Assembly (NCBI RefSeq): GCF_013520985.1 | Contig: NZ_JACDTY010000002.1 | Coordinates: 682,001 to 746,000, forward strand | Direction of reading: 5' to 3' | Source: Mesorhizobium neociceri | Lineage (GTDB): Bacteria; Pseudomonadota; Alphaproteobacteria; Rhizobiales; Rhizobiaceae | Length of the DNA stretch: 64,000 nucleotides | Shown: positions 33,253 to 42,037 of the stretch, piece after piece | How the letters are laid out: every line of letters starts with the position of its first letter | Numbering within the stretch: the stretch's first letter is position 1 | The notes under the pieces: generated by a model | The model's input: only the letters and a program-made list of their open reading frames with translations | What the model was told of the DNA's origin: nothing | Database searches by the model: none | Made by a program: the position numbers and the translations under genes

Positions 33253-36200
33253 ATGAAACCCCTGTCATACGCCAGGCGCGGCGCGCGCTGGCTGATGGCG
33301 GCCGGTATCGCGGTCGCCATGTTCACCCCTCTGGCAAGCCACGCCGAAGACGCGGTTCCGATTACTCCGGAACTGCGCCTCGACCTCGACAATTCGAAAA
33401 TCATCAATCCGCGGCCGGAGCGGGCCGTACCCTTCTTCACCAAGAAAGGCACTCAGCGGAGCTGCGACTATGTCGTCTACTCCCTGAGCTTCGGCCTCCG
33501 CGGTGATGCGCAAGCCTTTGCCGACCTGGCCGGCTTGCTGAAAACGCTCAAGATCGAGTTCAAGGACCAGCTTCCGCACGGCCTTTCGATCGTCAGCGCG
33601 CATGTCTCGGGCGACGGCACGGACGCTGCGGGCGGCCCGCTGCCCGGCGTTTCGATCAGCACCTCGGCAGGTCCGAACGATACGGCCACGGTGTCCGACT
33701 TCCGGCTCTCCGCCGCCGATCTCGACGGCGCCGGGGCCGCCAATGAACGCGTCATCAACTTCCAGATCACGGCCAAGATCGACCATGCGGCGTTTCCCTC
33801 GCCGACCATCATCGACAATCAGGGCCTGATCAAGGTGAGCAACGGAGCCGGCACCGGGACCATCATCCCGTCGCAGGATCCGGGCAAGCCCGACGATGGC
33901 GACTACAAGACCGGGGTGAAGACCTCGATCAAGATCGACCTCACCAACTGTGACAAGCGGCCTCCGCCTCCCGACCGGGAGTGCTTCAAGGTGGAGCGCG
34001 GCACGGTCGATTGCGTGCAAGGCGGCGGCGCCTTCATCTACCACATGCCTGTCGGCCCGGAGATGGGCGGCAAGTGGGTTCAGGTGTCGACGACCACCCC
34101 CGGCATCACCATCATCCCCGACACGCAATTGGTGCCGGCGGGCGGCGGTGTGCTCAACTGGAAGATCGTCGGCGCATCGCCTGGCGACGTCATCCACCTC
34201 ATCGTCACCGGCATCGAGACCTATGCCGGCCCGAAGGAGGGTTGGGGCCTGTGCTGCACGCAAACCATCGACATCGTCATCCCGCGTGACCTCAGATGTC
34301 CGCCCAAGGACAAGGAGCCGGACCTCAAGGTCGAGAAACGCGCCGACGTGACGCGTTGCACGATGGGCGGCGGCTGCGACTTCACCATCAAGGTCACCAA
34401 TGTCGGCGACGGGCCGTATCACGGCAAGATCGTGCTCGACGAGGTGACGCTGCCGGCCGGCTCGACGCTGGATTCAGGGCCCAATCCGCCCTGGGTCTGC
34501 GTGCCCGGCGTGACCCCGATGACGTGCACCTATCCGGTGACCACGCTCAATCCCGGTGCCTCCGTCAACCTCAAGCTCGGTTTCAAGCCGGCCGGAGGCT
34601 GGCAAGGCAGCGTGCTGCGCAACTGCGCCACCTACAATTACGGCGCCAGCGGCAAGCCGCTGTTCGGCAGCCAGCAGAACGATCGCGGCTGCGCCTCGAT
34701 CCCGATCTGCCGGCGTGGCGACCGCGACCGCGATTGCCGGCCGCCGGTCGACAAGAAGGTCGACCTGATCCTGAAGAAGCGTGCCCGCCTCCCTGTCTGC
34801 ACGCCCGACGGCATCTGCTACTTCGTGATCGACATCATCAACAATGGCAGCGTCCCCTATAATGGGCCGCTGACGGTCATCGACAATTACCCGGGCGGCG
34901 CGCCGGCCTCTTCGACCTTCGGCCCATCTCCGCCCTGGACATGCGGACCGAACGGCCCCGGCCAGTTCCGCTGTGACAATGCCGGCATCGTGCTGATGCC
35001 GGGCGCCTCGACGCCGATCGTCGTCAAGGCGGTGATGCCGGCCGGCTACCAGTCGGACTCGGTGGAAAACTGTGCGGCGCTGAAGCCTGTCCCCGGTGAG
35101 GTCGACCTCACCAACAACAAGGCCTGCGCCAAGGAACGCTTCCGGCATCCCAATGGCGGCAAGCCAACCTTGCGCATAACCAAGGTGTGCAACGGCTCGC
35201 TCGCCGGCGCGGCGGTGGTTTCCTGCCGCATCACCGTCATCAGCCTTGGCACCGCTGCCCCCACCGGTCCGGTGCGGGTCAACGATGCCGCCACGCTGAT
35301 CTCGGGCGGCGCGCCGGTCCAGATCCAGACCGTCACACCCGACGGCGCGGAATGGGCCTGCGGAGCGGTTCCGGCCAATGCGCTGTCGTGCCAGATTCCC
35401 GGCGCCGTGATGACGCCCGGAACCAGCCGGCACTTCGACGTGACGGTCTCGGCCAATGGCGCGTTCGAGAACTGCGCACGCGGCTCGTATGGCCCGGCTC
35501 CGGGAGACGACATCGTCTACCCGATCGGCCAGGCCTGCGCCAAGGGCGGCGGCACGTCCACCATCAGCGTCAAGAAGACCGGTGATGCCGAGTGCCAGCC
35601 GGGACAACCCTGCTCGTTCGAGATCACGATCACCAATGACGGCCAGACCCCATTCTCGGGTCCGGTCCGCATCGGCGATGCGATCGGCGTGGACGGGCTC
35701 GGCCGGCTGGAAGGTGTCGAGATCACCTCGATCTCGCCGCCCTTCGGCTGCTCGCCGGAACCGACGACGTTGCCATTGTCGTGCATTGCCAACCTGACGC
35801 TCGGCGCCGGGGAAAGCCACGTGCACAATGTCACCGTGGTCCTTCCCGACGACGGCCGCCTGGCCAAGCTGCAGGGCAACGTCACCGGCCGGAACTGCGT
35901 CGGTGTCTTGTCTCCTGATACCAGGGTGCAAGGCGGCGACGTGCTGTCCGGCGATCAGACCAACATCCAGGGCGATCGCGGCAAGGCCTATGCCTGCCAT
36001 CCCTTCACTATCAAGCGTGAGGTGAAGAAAGAGTGCTCGCCGGGCTTCGTCATGAACGATGCCGGCCGGTGCGTCTGCCCGGAAGGCACGACGTTCCGCA
36101 ACGGCCAGTGCTCGCCTGACGGTGGCGTCATCATCGAGCCAAAGCCAAGGCCGTGCGTGCTGCTCAAGGGCCAGATCCGCACCGAGGATGGACGCTGTGT

Positions 36201-37035
36201 CTGTCCGCGTGGCACCGCGCTCGAGAACGGCGCCTGCGTCAAGACCGACAAGCCGGGCTGCACCATCCCCGGTTCGGTCCCGACGTCGGACGGCAATGGC
36301 TGCTACTGCCCGGACGGCACGCATCTCGACCGACAGGCAAATGCCTGCGTGCGCGACAAGCAGAAGCCCGAGCAGTGCACCATACGCGGCCAGGTCCACG
36401 ATGCTGACGGCGACTGCGTCTGCCCGCGTGGGACCGAGGTGCGCGATAGAGCCTGCCGGCCGATCCGGCCGAAGCCTGAACAGTGCACGATCCGTGGTCA
36501 GGTTCATGACGCCGACGGCGATTGTGTCTGCCCGCGTGGCACCGAGGTGCGCAATGGAGCCTGCCGGCCGATCCGGCCGACGCCCGAGCAGTGCACCATC
36601 CGCGGCCAGGTCCATGACGCCAATGGCAATTGCGTCTGCCCACGGGGTACCGAGGTGCAAGGCAATGCCTGCCGGCAGAAGAAGCCTGTGCTGGAACAGT
36701 GCGACATACGCGGCCAGGTGCACAACAAGCGCGGCGAGTGCGTTTGCCCGCGCGGCACCAAGGTGATCGACGGCGCATGCCGCAAGCCGAGGCCGCAGGT
36801 GGAATGCGCACCGGGCTCGCAGATGGTTGGTGGCCAGTGCGTGCCGATCATCAAGCGGCGCTGCCCGGAAGGCACGATTGGACGGTATCCGAACTGCAGG
36901 GCCATCCGGCAACAGCCGTCGCTCGATCCGACCCTGTTGCTCAATCCGGGTGTCCTTCAGCAGTTGATACCGAAGCGTACGCCGCAGACGCAGGTACAGC
37001 CGCAAAGGGATCCGGCGGCCAACTTCAAGCCGTAG
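33253..37035 (+). CDS. Large exported Cys-rich repeat protein (DUF11-type plus EGF-like repeats)
   Basis: The 1260-residue product has a signal peptide (RRGARWLMAAGIAVAMFTPLASHA). A domain at about 240-345 ending in GLCCTQTIDIVIP matches the C-terminal domain of the preceding protein. Four or so DUF11-type Ig-like repeats follow (about 350-910: DLKVEKRADVTRC..., DLILKKRARLPVC..., TLRITKVCNG..., TISVKKTGDAEC...). The C-terminal 300 residues are Cys-rich modules of 36 residues containing CTIRGQVHDADGDCVCPRGTE. Two starts are possible: TTG 33175 after GAGGAGGGGAAG, or ATG 33253 after GGAGACCATC; the latter gives the better signal peptide. Probably a surface or extracellular structural protein; its role is unknown. 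Confidence 0.65.
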   Translation: MKPLSYARRGARWLMAAGIAVAMFTPLASHAEDAVPITPELRLDLDNSKIINPRPERAVPFFTKKGTQRSCDYVVYSLSFGLRGDAQAFADLAGLLKTLKIEFKDQLPHGLSIVSAHVSGDGTDAAGGPLPGVSISTSAGPNDTATVSDFRLSAADLDGAGAANERVINFQITAKIDHAAFPSPTIIDNQGLIKVSNGAGTGTIIPSQDPGKPDDGDYKTGVKTSIKIDLTNCDKRPPPPDRECFKVERGTVDCVQGGGAFIYHMPVGPEMGGKWVQVSTTTPGITIIPDTQLVPAGGGVLNWKIVGASPGDVIHLIVTGIETYAGPKEGWGLCCTQTIDIVIPRDLRCPPKDKEPDLKVEKRADVTRCTMGGGCDFTIKVTNVGDGPYHGKIVLDEVTLPAGSTLDSGPNPPWVCVPGVTPMTCTYPVTTLNPGASVNLKLGFKPAGGWQGSVLRNCATYNYGASGKPLFGSQQNDRGCASIPICRRGDRDRDCRPPVDKKVDLILKKRARLPVCTPDGICYFVIDIINNGSVPYNGPLTVIDNYPGGAPASSTFGPSPPWTCGPNGPGQFRCDNAGIVLMPGASTPIVVKAVMPAGYQSDSVENCAALKPVPGEVDLTNNKACAKERFRHPNGGKPTLRITKVCNGSLAGAAVVSCRITVISLGTAAPTGPVRVNDAATLISGGAPVQIQTVTPDGAEWACGAVPANALSCQIPGAVMTPGTSRHFDVTVSANGAFENCARGSYGPAPGDDIVYPIGQACAKGGGTSTISVKKTGDAECQPGQPCSFEITITNDGQTPFSGPVRIGDAIGVDGLGRLEGVEITSISPPFGCSPEPTTLPLSCIANLTLGAGESHVHNVTVVLPDDGRLAKLQGNVTGRNCVGVLSPDTRVQGGDVLSGDQTNIQGDRGKAYACHPFTIKREVKKECSPGFVMNDAGRCVCPEGTTFRNGQCSPDGGVIIEPKPRPCVLLKGQIRTEDGRCVCPRGTALENGACVKTDKPGCTIPGSVPTSDGNGCYCPDGTHLDRQANACVRDKQKPEQCTIRGQVHDADGDCVCPRGTEVRDRACRPIRPKPEQCTIRGQVHDADGDCVCPRGTEVRNGACRPIRPTPEQCTIRGQVHDANGNCVCPRGTEVQGNACRQKKPVLEQCDIRGQVHNKRGECVCPRGTKVIDGACRKPRPQVECAPGSQMVGGQCVPIIKRRCPEGTIGRYPNCRAIRQQPSLDPTLLLNPGVLQQLIPKRTPQTQVQPQRDPAANFKP
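36370..36720 (+). repeat. Tandem 108-bp coding repeats (36-residue Cys modules)
   Basis: Three near-identical units encode CTIRGQVHDADGDCVCPRGT-EVR..ACRPIRP-(K/T)PEQ, and a fourth, more diverged unit (CDIRGQVHNKRGECVCPRGT) follows. Earlier, looser copies lie between 36030 and 36360. At DNA level the central units differ by only a few bases, suggesting recent duplication and possible copy-number variation. Confidence 0.85.
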
Positions 37036-37058
37036 GTTCTGGATGCGAGTCAAAATCA

Positions 37059-37095
37059 GAACCCCGCCGGAGCGATCCGGCGGGGTTCTTCTTTC
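37059..37095 (+). terminator. Strong intrinsic terminator
   Basis: A perfect 13-bp stem, GAACCCCGCCGGA (37059-37071) with TCCGGCGGGGTTC (37076-37088), loop GCGA, is followed by TTCTTTC. It lies 24 nt after the stop of the large Cys-rich protein gene and also before the end of the convergent DHFR-like gene, so it may work for both. Confidence 0.88.
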
Positions 37096-37131
37096 AGGCG
37101 GCAGTGCCGTCGACCTGTTCCAGGCCGAATC

Positions 37132-37686
37132 TCAGTTGGCGGGAGCGTAGCGCAACAACGTCACGCCCTGGGCAAGGCTTTGCGTGCCGAGCGGCTGCAA
37201 GGTCAGCGACAGGCCGGACTGGAAGTACGGCTTGCCGCCGCCCAGCACGACCGGTTGCGTATAGAGCCGGTATTCGTCGATGAGGCCCGCGCGCGCGAAG
37301 TGAGCGGCTAGATCGGCGCCGCTGACGGAGATTTCGCCTTCCGTCTGCGATTTGAGCTGGTTTGCAACGGTTTCGACATCGCCGCCCGCCAACCGGGCAT
37401 TGGGTCCGACGTCGCGAAGCGTCGTCGAAAACACGATCTTCGGGGTTCCCCGCCAGGCTCGGGCGAAATCTATCTCGACCTCCTCGCCGGTCTCCCGCTC
37501 CGGACTGTCCCAGAAACGCATTGCCTCATACATCCGGCGTCCGCAGAGCGCGATCGCGGTCCGCCGCATCTCGTCGTTGAAATGCCGGTGCAATTCTTCC
37601 TCGGGCACCGGCAAGCCGATGTCGCCCGACGGTCCCTCGATAAAGCCGTCCAGCGACGTCAGCATGGAATAGACGATCCTGGCCAT
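37132..37686 (-). CDS. Dihydrofolate reductase-like protein (RibD C-terminal family)
   Basis: This 184-residue protein belongs to the DHFR/RibD C-terminal-like family, similar to YwjB/YyaP-type stand-alone proteins. It begins with the family pattern RIVYSMLTSLDGFIEGPSGD, followed by LCGRRMYEAMRFW, PKIVFSTTL, ISVSGADLAAHFARAGLIDEYRLYTQPVVLGGGKPYF. Members bind NADPH, but the physiological substrate is rarely known. ATG 37686 fits the family start; the frame remains open upstream. It appears to be a single gene, divergent from the DUF1003 gene. Confidence 0.83.
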   Translation of the reverse strand: MARIVYSMLTSLDGFIEGPSGDIGLPVPEEELHRHFNDEMRRTAIALCGRRMYEAMRFWDSPERETGEEVEIDFARAWRGTPKIVFSTTLRDVGPNARLAGGDVETVANQLKSQTEGEISVSGADLAAHFARAGLIDEYRLYTQPVVLGGGKPYFQSGLSLTLQPLGTQSLAQGVTLLRYAPAN

Positions 37687-37853
37687 CTGACCTCTCCGTT
37701 TTTGTCCACACCGAATGAGGCATAACCGATTGCGAACTGCAAGCGGTTTGTCGCAAAGCGAATGGAAATCTGGACACGCGCGAAATGCGCCGCAACAGTG
37801 GCTATGCCGCGCCGGCTTGGCGTATCGTGGGCGCGACAGCAGGAGCCGGCACC

Positions 37854-38774
37854 ATGAGCACCGTCCCAAAACCATCCGAGCAGGCCGCCAATGAAAACGA
37901 CAGCGGCGGCGAGTATTTCGAGGCGCCGACCATTGGCGACCATGAAGCCGAGCTGGTTGCCGACGAGGCGCTCGAAGCGCCCGATGTGCCGGATTCCGAA
38001 CCCGCCGGCCATGGGCGCCTGAAGCCGAAGCGAAAACCGTCGGCGATATCGGGCCGCAAATTCCGCAAGCGCGACCTGGTGCGGATCGACGATCTCAGGC
38101 CGAGCCTGGCCGACCGCATCCGCTCCGACCATCCCGACCTGCCGCGCGGCGCCCGCATCAGCCGCGAGGAGCTCGGCCGCTACCGCATGCGCTACATGGA
38201 GGAGTTGCTGCAGCAGGAGCATGGCGAATTCTCCGAGCTCGACCGCCAGGTGGTCGAATCGATCGCCAGGCAGGACACGATTTCGGAAAACTCGGAAGAG
38301 GAGTTCGAGGAGCACAGGTCGTTCGCCGACCGCGTCTCCGACAATATGGCGGCCTTCGGCGGCAGCTGGTGGTTCCTGATCTCGTTCGGCAGCGTGCTGG
38401 CCGTCTGGATCGGCATCAATTTGATCGCGGGCATGAGCAGCGCCTTCGACCCCTACCCCTTCATCCTGCTCAACCTGCTGCTCTCCTGCATCGCCGCCAT
38501 CCAGGCGCCGATCATCATGATGAGCCAGAGACGGACGGAGGCCAAGGACCGCCTGCGCTCCTTCAACGACTACCGGGTGAACCTGAAAGCCGAGCTGGAA
38601 GTGCGCCACCTGCACGAAAAGCTCGACTATCTGATCTCGCGCCAATGGACGCGGCTGGCCGAAATGCAGCAGATGCAGCTGGATGCCATGCACGAGCTGA
38701 CGGGCGCGAAGAAGGCGAAGCGGGCGGTAAGAGGGGTAAGAAGGAGGACGGTGAAGGGGGGAGCGGGAGATTAG
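37854..38774 (+). CDS. DUF1003 membrane protein
   Basis: The 306-residue protein has a charged N-terminal half (Pro/Lys/Arg-rich, about 1-85), the DUF1003 core with two membrane helices (WWFLISFGSVLAVWIGINLIAG, about 177-198, and PFILLNLLLSCIAAIQAPIIMM, about 209-230), and a cytoplasmic coiled region rich in Lys/Arg at the end. Core motifs ADRVSDNMAAFGGSW and MSQRRTEAKDRLR are those of the family. Function is unknown. ATG 37854 follows CAGGAGCCGGCACC. No operon partner. Confidence 0.8.
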   Translation: MSTVPKPSEQAANENDSGGEYFEAPTIGDHEAELVADEALEAPDVPDSEPAGHGRLKPKRKPSAISGRKFRKRDLVRIDDLRPSLADRIRSDHPDLPRGARISREELGRYRMRYMEELLQQEHGEFSELDRQVVESIARQDTISENSEEEFEEHRSFADRVSDNMAAFGGSWWFLISFGSVLAVWIGINLIAGMSSAFDPYPFILLNLLLSCIAAIQAPIIMMSQRRTEAKDRLRSFNDYRVNLKAELEVRHLHEKLDYLISRQWTRLAEMQQMQLDAMHELTGAKKAKRAVRGVRRRTVKGGAGD

Positions 38775-38858
38775 AGGTAAGGCGGCTCAGTGAGGCACAG
38801 CACGAACTTGATCAGGGGAGGCTAGATTGCCATTGCCGAGAAATTGAACCGTCGCCGC

Positions 38859-40346
38859 CTAGGACTCGATCCCTCGGACCAACATCAGCAGCCGTTGGAA
38901 TTCGGCGTTGTCGCTATCCCCCTTCCAGAAGTTAATGAACTGGCAGACCACCTGGAGATTGCCCACCTCGTAATGCCCCGCGCTGTCGATGCGATCGAGC
39001 GACGGCAACAGATTCTTGTCGGCCTCCGGTCCGAGAAACTGAAACGGGATGCCGGTCAGAGCGCAGCGGTTGTCCTGAAGATCGAGCAGTGAAGCAATCA
39101 GCTTCTCCAGCTCGGCCGAGGTCATCCGCAATTCCTTGTTCTTCAGTATGCGCTGAACGATTTGCCCGTTCGCGTTCTTGACGGTGTTCTCGACCGAAAG
39201 GCGCATGGCGATGATGGATTTCTCGCGCCCGCCGAGATAGCGGACCTGATCCTTGCCGACCGCCGCCTTAGCGATCGAGCCCTCCGCTTCCATTTTTAGA
39301 AGTGTTGCCAACATCCAACAGAAAGAATGTGCATCTACCAGCCGTACATCTTTCAAACCGGCGGTCGCCCCGACGAGCGAACGCAACGCGGCGAGCGTCC
39401 GATTGTAGGTCGAATAGTTTTCCCAACTGCATTGGCGCAAGGTCGAGAAGTCGATGCCGAGCGCCCGGAAAGCGCGGTCGAACCCGGTCGGTTGGACCGG
39501 CATGAACCGATCCATGTCCTTGAGAAAATAGAAATAGGCGAGGAGCGGATACTTGCCGCCCGTTAGTTCGCTCAGTCGATCGAACGTCACACCCTCATCG
39601 GCGTTGCCGCGAAAAAGGCCGAAAAGCAGAGCCTCGATCTCGCGACGCAGCTTCGGATTAGAAGCCGCCTCCAGCAGCACACGGTGATCACGGTTGGCAT
39701 GGCCGTAACGGTTCTGCCAGAACACAAGATTGTTGGTGAGGTTGCTCCGGCTGTCCTGAATTTCGATTGCTTCGGTCATCGAATTCAGGATGGTGCCCGA
39801 ACCGATATCTGCTTCCGACCAATCCCCGGCGCGAAGCAAGCCGAGCGCGTGGGCGCGCAAGCGGGGCTTGTAGCTTTCCCAATCGTGGATCAGGCCTTCC
39901 CCAAAGCTTGCAAATGGCCGCCCCGATTTTGCTGTGACGAGCGCCTGGAAGCGCATGAAGGCTTGGTGGAAGGTGCGCGGATCAACGCCGGCGCCGGCGG
40001 TGATGCTGTCGGCCTTGCTCTCGGAACTGGTATACCAGTCTAGAAAGCTGTTTAGAGCGCCTGGACCATCGATTTCGACACGCAGCGTTGTCGGCGCTCG
40101 AAGCGGCAGAAGTGGGCCATTGATGTTCGAGTTGCTGTTCGAAACGCTATCCATCAGGTGCACACCGTCGAGAATCGGGGGCGCGGGCGGCTGGAACCAA
40201 ATGCGCGTCTCGGTGGCTTCGCGATGAATAGCGAGCACCTTGCCGGACGGCGTCGTGAAACCGACCACGTAGTCGGTGGGCAGCTTGGCCGGTTCGCCAA
40301 GTCGAGACCGGAGGATCGCTTCGGCGTCGGCAATTCCAAGAGTCAT
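38859..40346 (-). CDS. HNH-ended fourth gene of the type I restriction operon
   Basis: The 495-residue product is not a known Hsd subunit. About 400 N-terminal residues have no domain I recognise. The C-terminus has an HNH-like nuclease pattern: LLDLQDNRCALTGIPF, then LPSLDRIDSAGHYEVGNLQVVCQFINFWKG, giving Cys-x2-Gly, D-R-I, N and C..N positions. Its ATG overlaps the stop of hsdS (ATGA, 40343-40346), so it is translated with the restriction genes. It may be an accessory nuclease or effector of the restriction system. The active-site His is not obvious in the usual place, so nuclease activity is unproved. Confidence 0.6.
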   Translation of the reverse strand: MTLGIADAEAILRSRLGEPAKLPTDYVVGFTTPSGKVLAIHREATETRIWFQPPAPPILDGVHLMDSVSNSNSNINGPLLPLRAPTTLRVEIDGPGALNSFLDWYTSSESKADSITAGAGVDPRTFHQAFMRFQALVTAKSGRPFASFGEGLIHDWESYKPRLRAHALGLLRAGDWSEADIGSGTILNSMTEAIEIQDSRSNLTNNLVFWQNRYGHANRDHRVLLEAASNPKLRREIEALLFGLFRGNADEGVTFDRLSELTGGKYPLLAYFYFLKDMDRFMPVQPTGFDRAFRALGIDFSTLRQCSWENYSTYNRTLAALRSLVGATAGLKDVRLVDAHSFCWMLATLLKMEAEGSIAKAAVGKDQVRYLGGREKSIIAMRLSVENTVKNANGQIVQRILKNKELRMTSAELEKLIASLLDLQDNRCALTGIPFQFLGPEADKNLLPSLDRIDSAGHYEVGNLQVVCQFINFWKGDSDNAEFQRLLMLVRGIES

Positions 40347-42037
40347 TCGGCCGCTTCCAGTTCGCGATCGTCGGCCGGTGCCAACGCCTCGGCGAGCAGC
40401 GCGTCGAACAGTCGGCGGCGGGTGGTGGCGGTGGAGTTGAGGTTTGCCTCCAGCCGGTCACAGAGTGCCATCAGCGCATCTACCTTGGCGACGATGCGAT
40501 GTTGTTCGGCGAGCGGTGGGAGGGGAATGAGGACCTGCGTCAAGATTTCGAGGTTAATGTTCTTCTGCGCCGTCGCTGGCGCGAACTCCAATAGATTTGC
40601 TTTTGCCGTTCTAACGAAATATTCGAAGTATCTTGCGTTTTCGAACCCGGCTGCCGGAATGAAGCCGACGACGCTATCGGGGAAGCAGGCATCGAAACTC
40701 AATATCCCACTATCGGCGATGTTCGCGGCGATAGTGATGCAAAGCGTCCCCTTCGGCCATTTGAAGCTCTGATATAAGCCGAAGTCGTTGTATTTGCTCG
40801 TGTAGGTCTCAATGACGCCTTGGGAGCGGGCTACGTCACCCGTCTGGATCATCAGGTGTTCACCACCTTCGAACAGCGCCGGGTCATTGCGCGGTCGGTG
40901 TTTCGACTTGCCTCTGCCAAACGTACCAACTTCGGGAAACCGCCCCCATGCCCATCCAGCGGGCAATTCGAATGGTGCTTGACCGAGGTTGATTTCCGGC
41001 AGCATGTTTTGGCGCTTGGCCTTTCCCTCTTTGACCAGCCGCGCTTTCTCCTTCGCAATACGCTTCAACAACTCCGTCGCCGGTTCGTCGTTCACATCCT
41101 GCGACACCAGCTTGCCGCGCACGGCGAGGTTAAGGATGGTCTGACGCAGGGCCTTGATCTGGTCGGGGCGCGTGGTGAGGGCGGGCAGCGCTTCGAGGGC
41201 GAAGCGGGCGTCGGCCCGGAAGGCTTCAGGATCGGGCGCGTTGAGGCGGGCAAGGCTTGCCGCCGCCAGCCGGTCGCGTGCCTTCTCGCGGCCCGACCGC
41301 GCCGCGTCCAGCCGGTCGCACAGGCCCATCAATTCATCGACCTTGGCGACGATGCGGTGCTGTTCAGCGAGCGGTGGGAGGGGAACCTGAATTTGCTCCA
41401 TCTTTTCTTTGGTCATGTGGATCATCGAAATGCCATGACCGGCCTCTTTGACCTCGCGCGTCTTTTGCAGGAGGAAATTGTATAGGTAGTGCTTGTCGAT
41501 ATTAGCCTCGCTATGAAGCGGAAGCTTCCAAATATGATAGTGATAAATGACCTTCTCGCCAGTCCAGATGAAAGGGCCAAACGAAGCAGACCAAGCGAAA
41601 ATCAGATCGCCTTTATCGCAATATTTGTCTTCGTCAAGCTGTAGGGTCGAATAGTACCAGCGATCCGAAGTAAACAGATTGCCAACACGCAGAACCGGCG
41701 TCCCAGAACTCAATAATTCACTTTGCTTGTATGCGCGGCCATTGAGGATCGAGACCAGGTCGGCCAGCGGTGCATGTGCCCATCCCCTTGGAAGTTGGAA
41801 GGACTCCACTTCTCCGTTGAGATTCCTCGGTTCTCGCTTGGCGCGTTCCTTTCGATCGAGCCGCACCTTTTCCTTCGCGATCCGCTTCAACAGTTCCGAT
41901 GCCGGTTCGTCGCCTGCTTCCTGCGGTGCTAATTTCCCGCATACGGCCAGATCGAGAATGAAGCGGCGCAGGCGGGCAATCGCGTCAGGCGCGTCGGCAA
42001 TCCGATCATAGTGCTCCAGCAGGCGGTCGGCGTTCAT
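40343..42037 (-). CDS. hsdS: Type I restriction-modification specificity subunit
   Basis: The 564-residue subunit recognises the DNA target of the type I system. It shows the expected internal duplication: each half has a helical conserved segment (LLKRIAKEKVRLDRKERAKR and LLKRIAKEKARLVKEGKAKR), a variable target-recognition domain (about 75-205 and 345-500) and the conserved PLPPLAEQHRIVAKVDELM / PLPPLAEQHRIVAKVDALM segment. The variable parts define a bipartite recognition site that cannot be read from sequence. The start overlaps the hsdM stop (ATGA). It is longer than typical HsdS (about 400-460) because of an extended N-terminal helical module. Confidence 0.92.
   Translation of the reverse strand: MNADRLLEHYDRIADAPDAIARLRRFILDLAVCGKLAPQEAGDEPASELLKRIAKEKVRLDRKERAKREPRNLNGEVESFQLPRGWAHAPLADLVSILNGRAYKQSELLSSGTPVLRVGNLFTSDRWYYSTLQLDEDKYCDKGDLIFAWSASFGPFIWTGEKVIYHYHIWKLPLHSEANIDKHYLYNFLLQKTREVKEAGHGISMIHMTKEKMEQIQVPLPPLAEQHRIVAKVDELMGLCDRLDAARSGREKARDRLAAASLARLNAPDPEAFRADARFALEALPALTTRPDQIKALRQTILNLAVRGKLVSQDVNDEPATELLKRIAKEKARLVKEGKAKRQNMLPEINLGQAPFELPAGWAWGRFPEVGTFGRGKSKHRPRNDPALFEGGEHLMIQTGDVARSQGVIETYTSKYNDFGLYQSFKWPKGTLCITIAANIADSGILSFDACFPDSVVGFIPAAGFENARYFEYFVRTAKANLLEFAPATAQKNINLEILTQVLIPLPPLAEQHRIVAKVDALMALCDRLEANLNSTATTRRRLFDALLAEALAPADDRELEAAE

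Noticed and set aside
36370..36720. Direct-repeat array that could suggest CRISPR or mobile DNA
   Set aside because: The repeats are 108 bp, in frame, and encode Cys modules of a continuous protein.
34474..37053. Minus-strand ORF of 859 codons
   Set aside because: Antisense shadow of the Cys-rich repeat protein gene; its repeats mirror the coding repeats and no domain is present.
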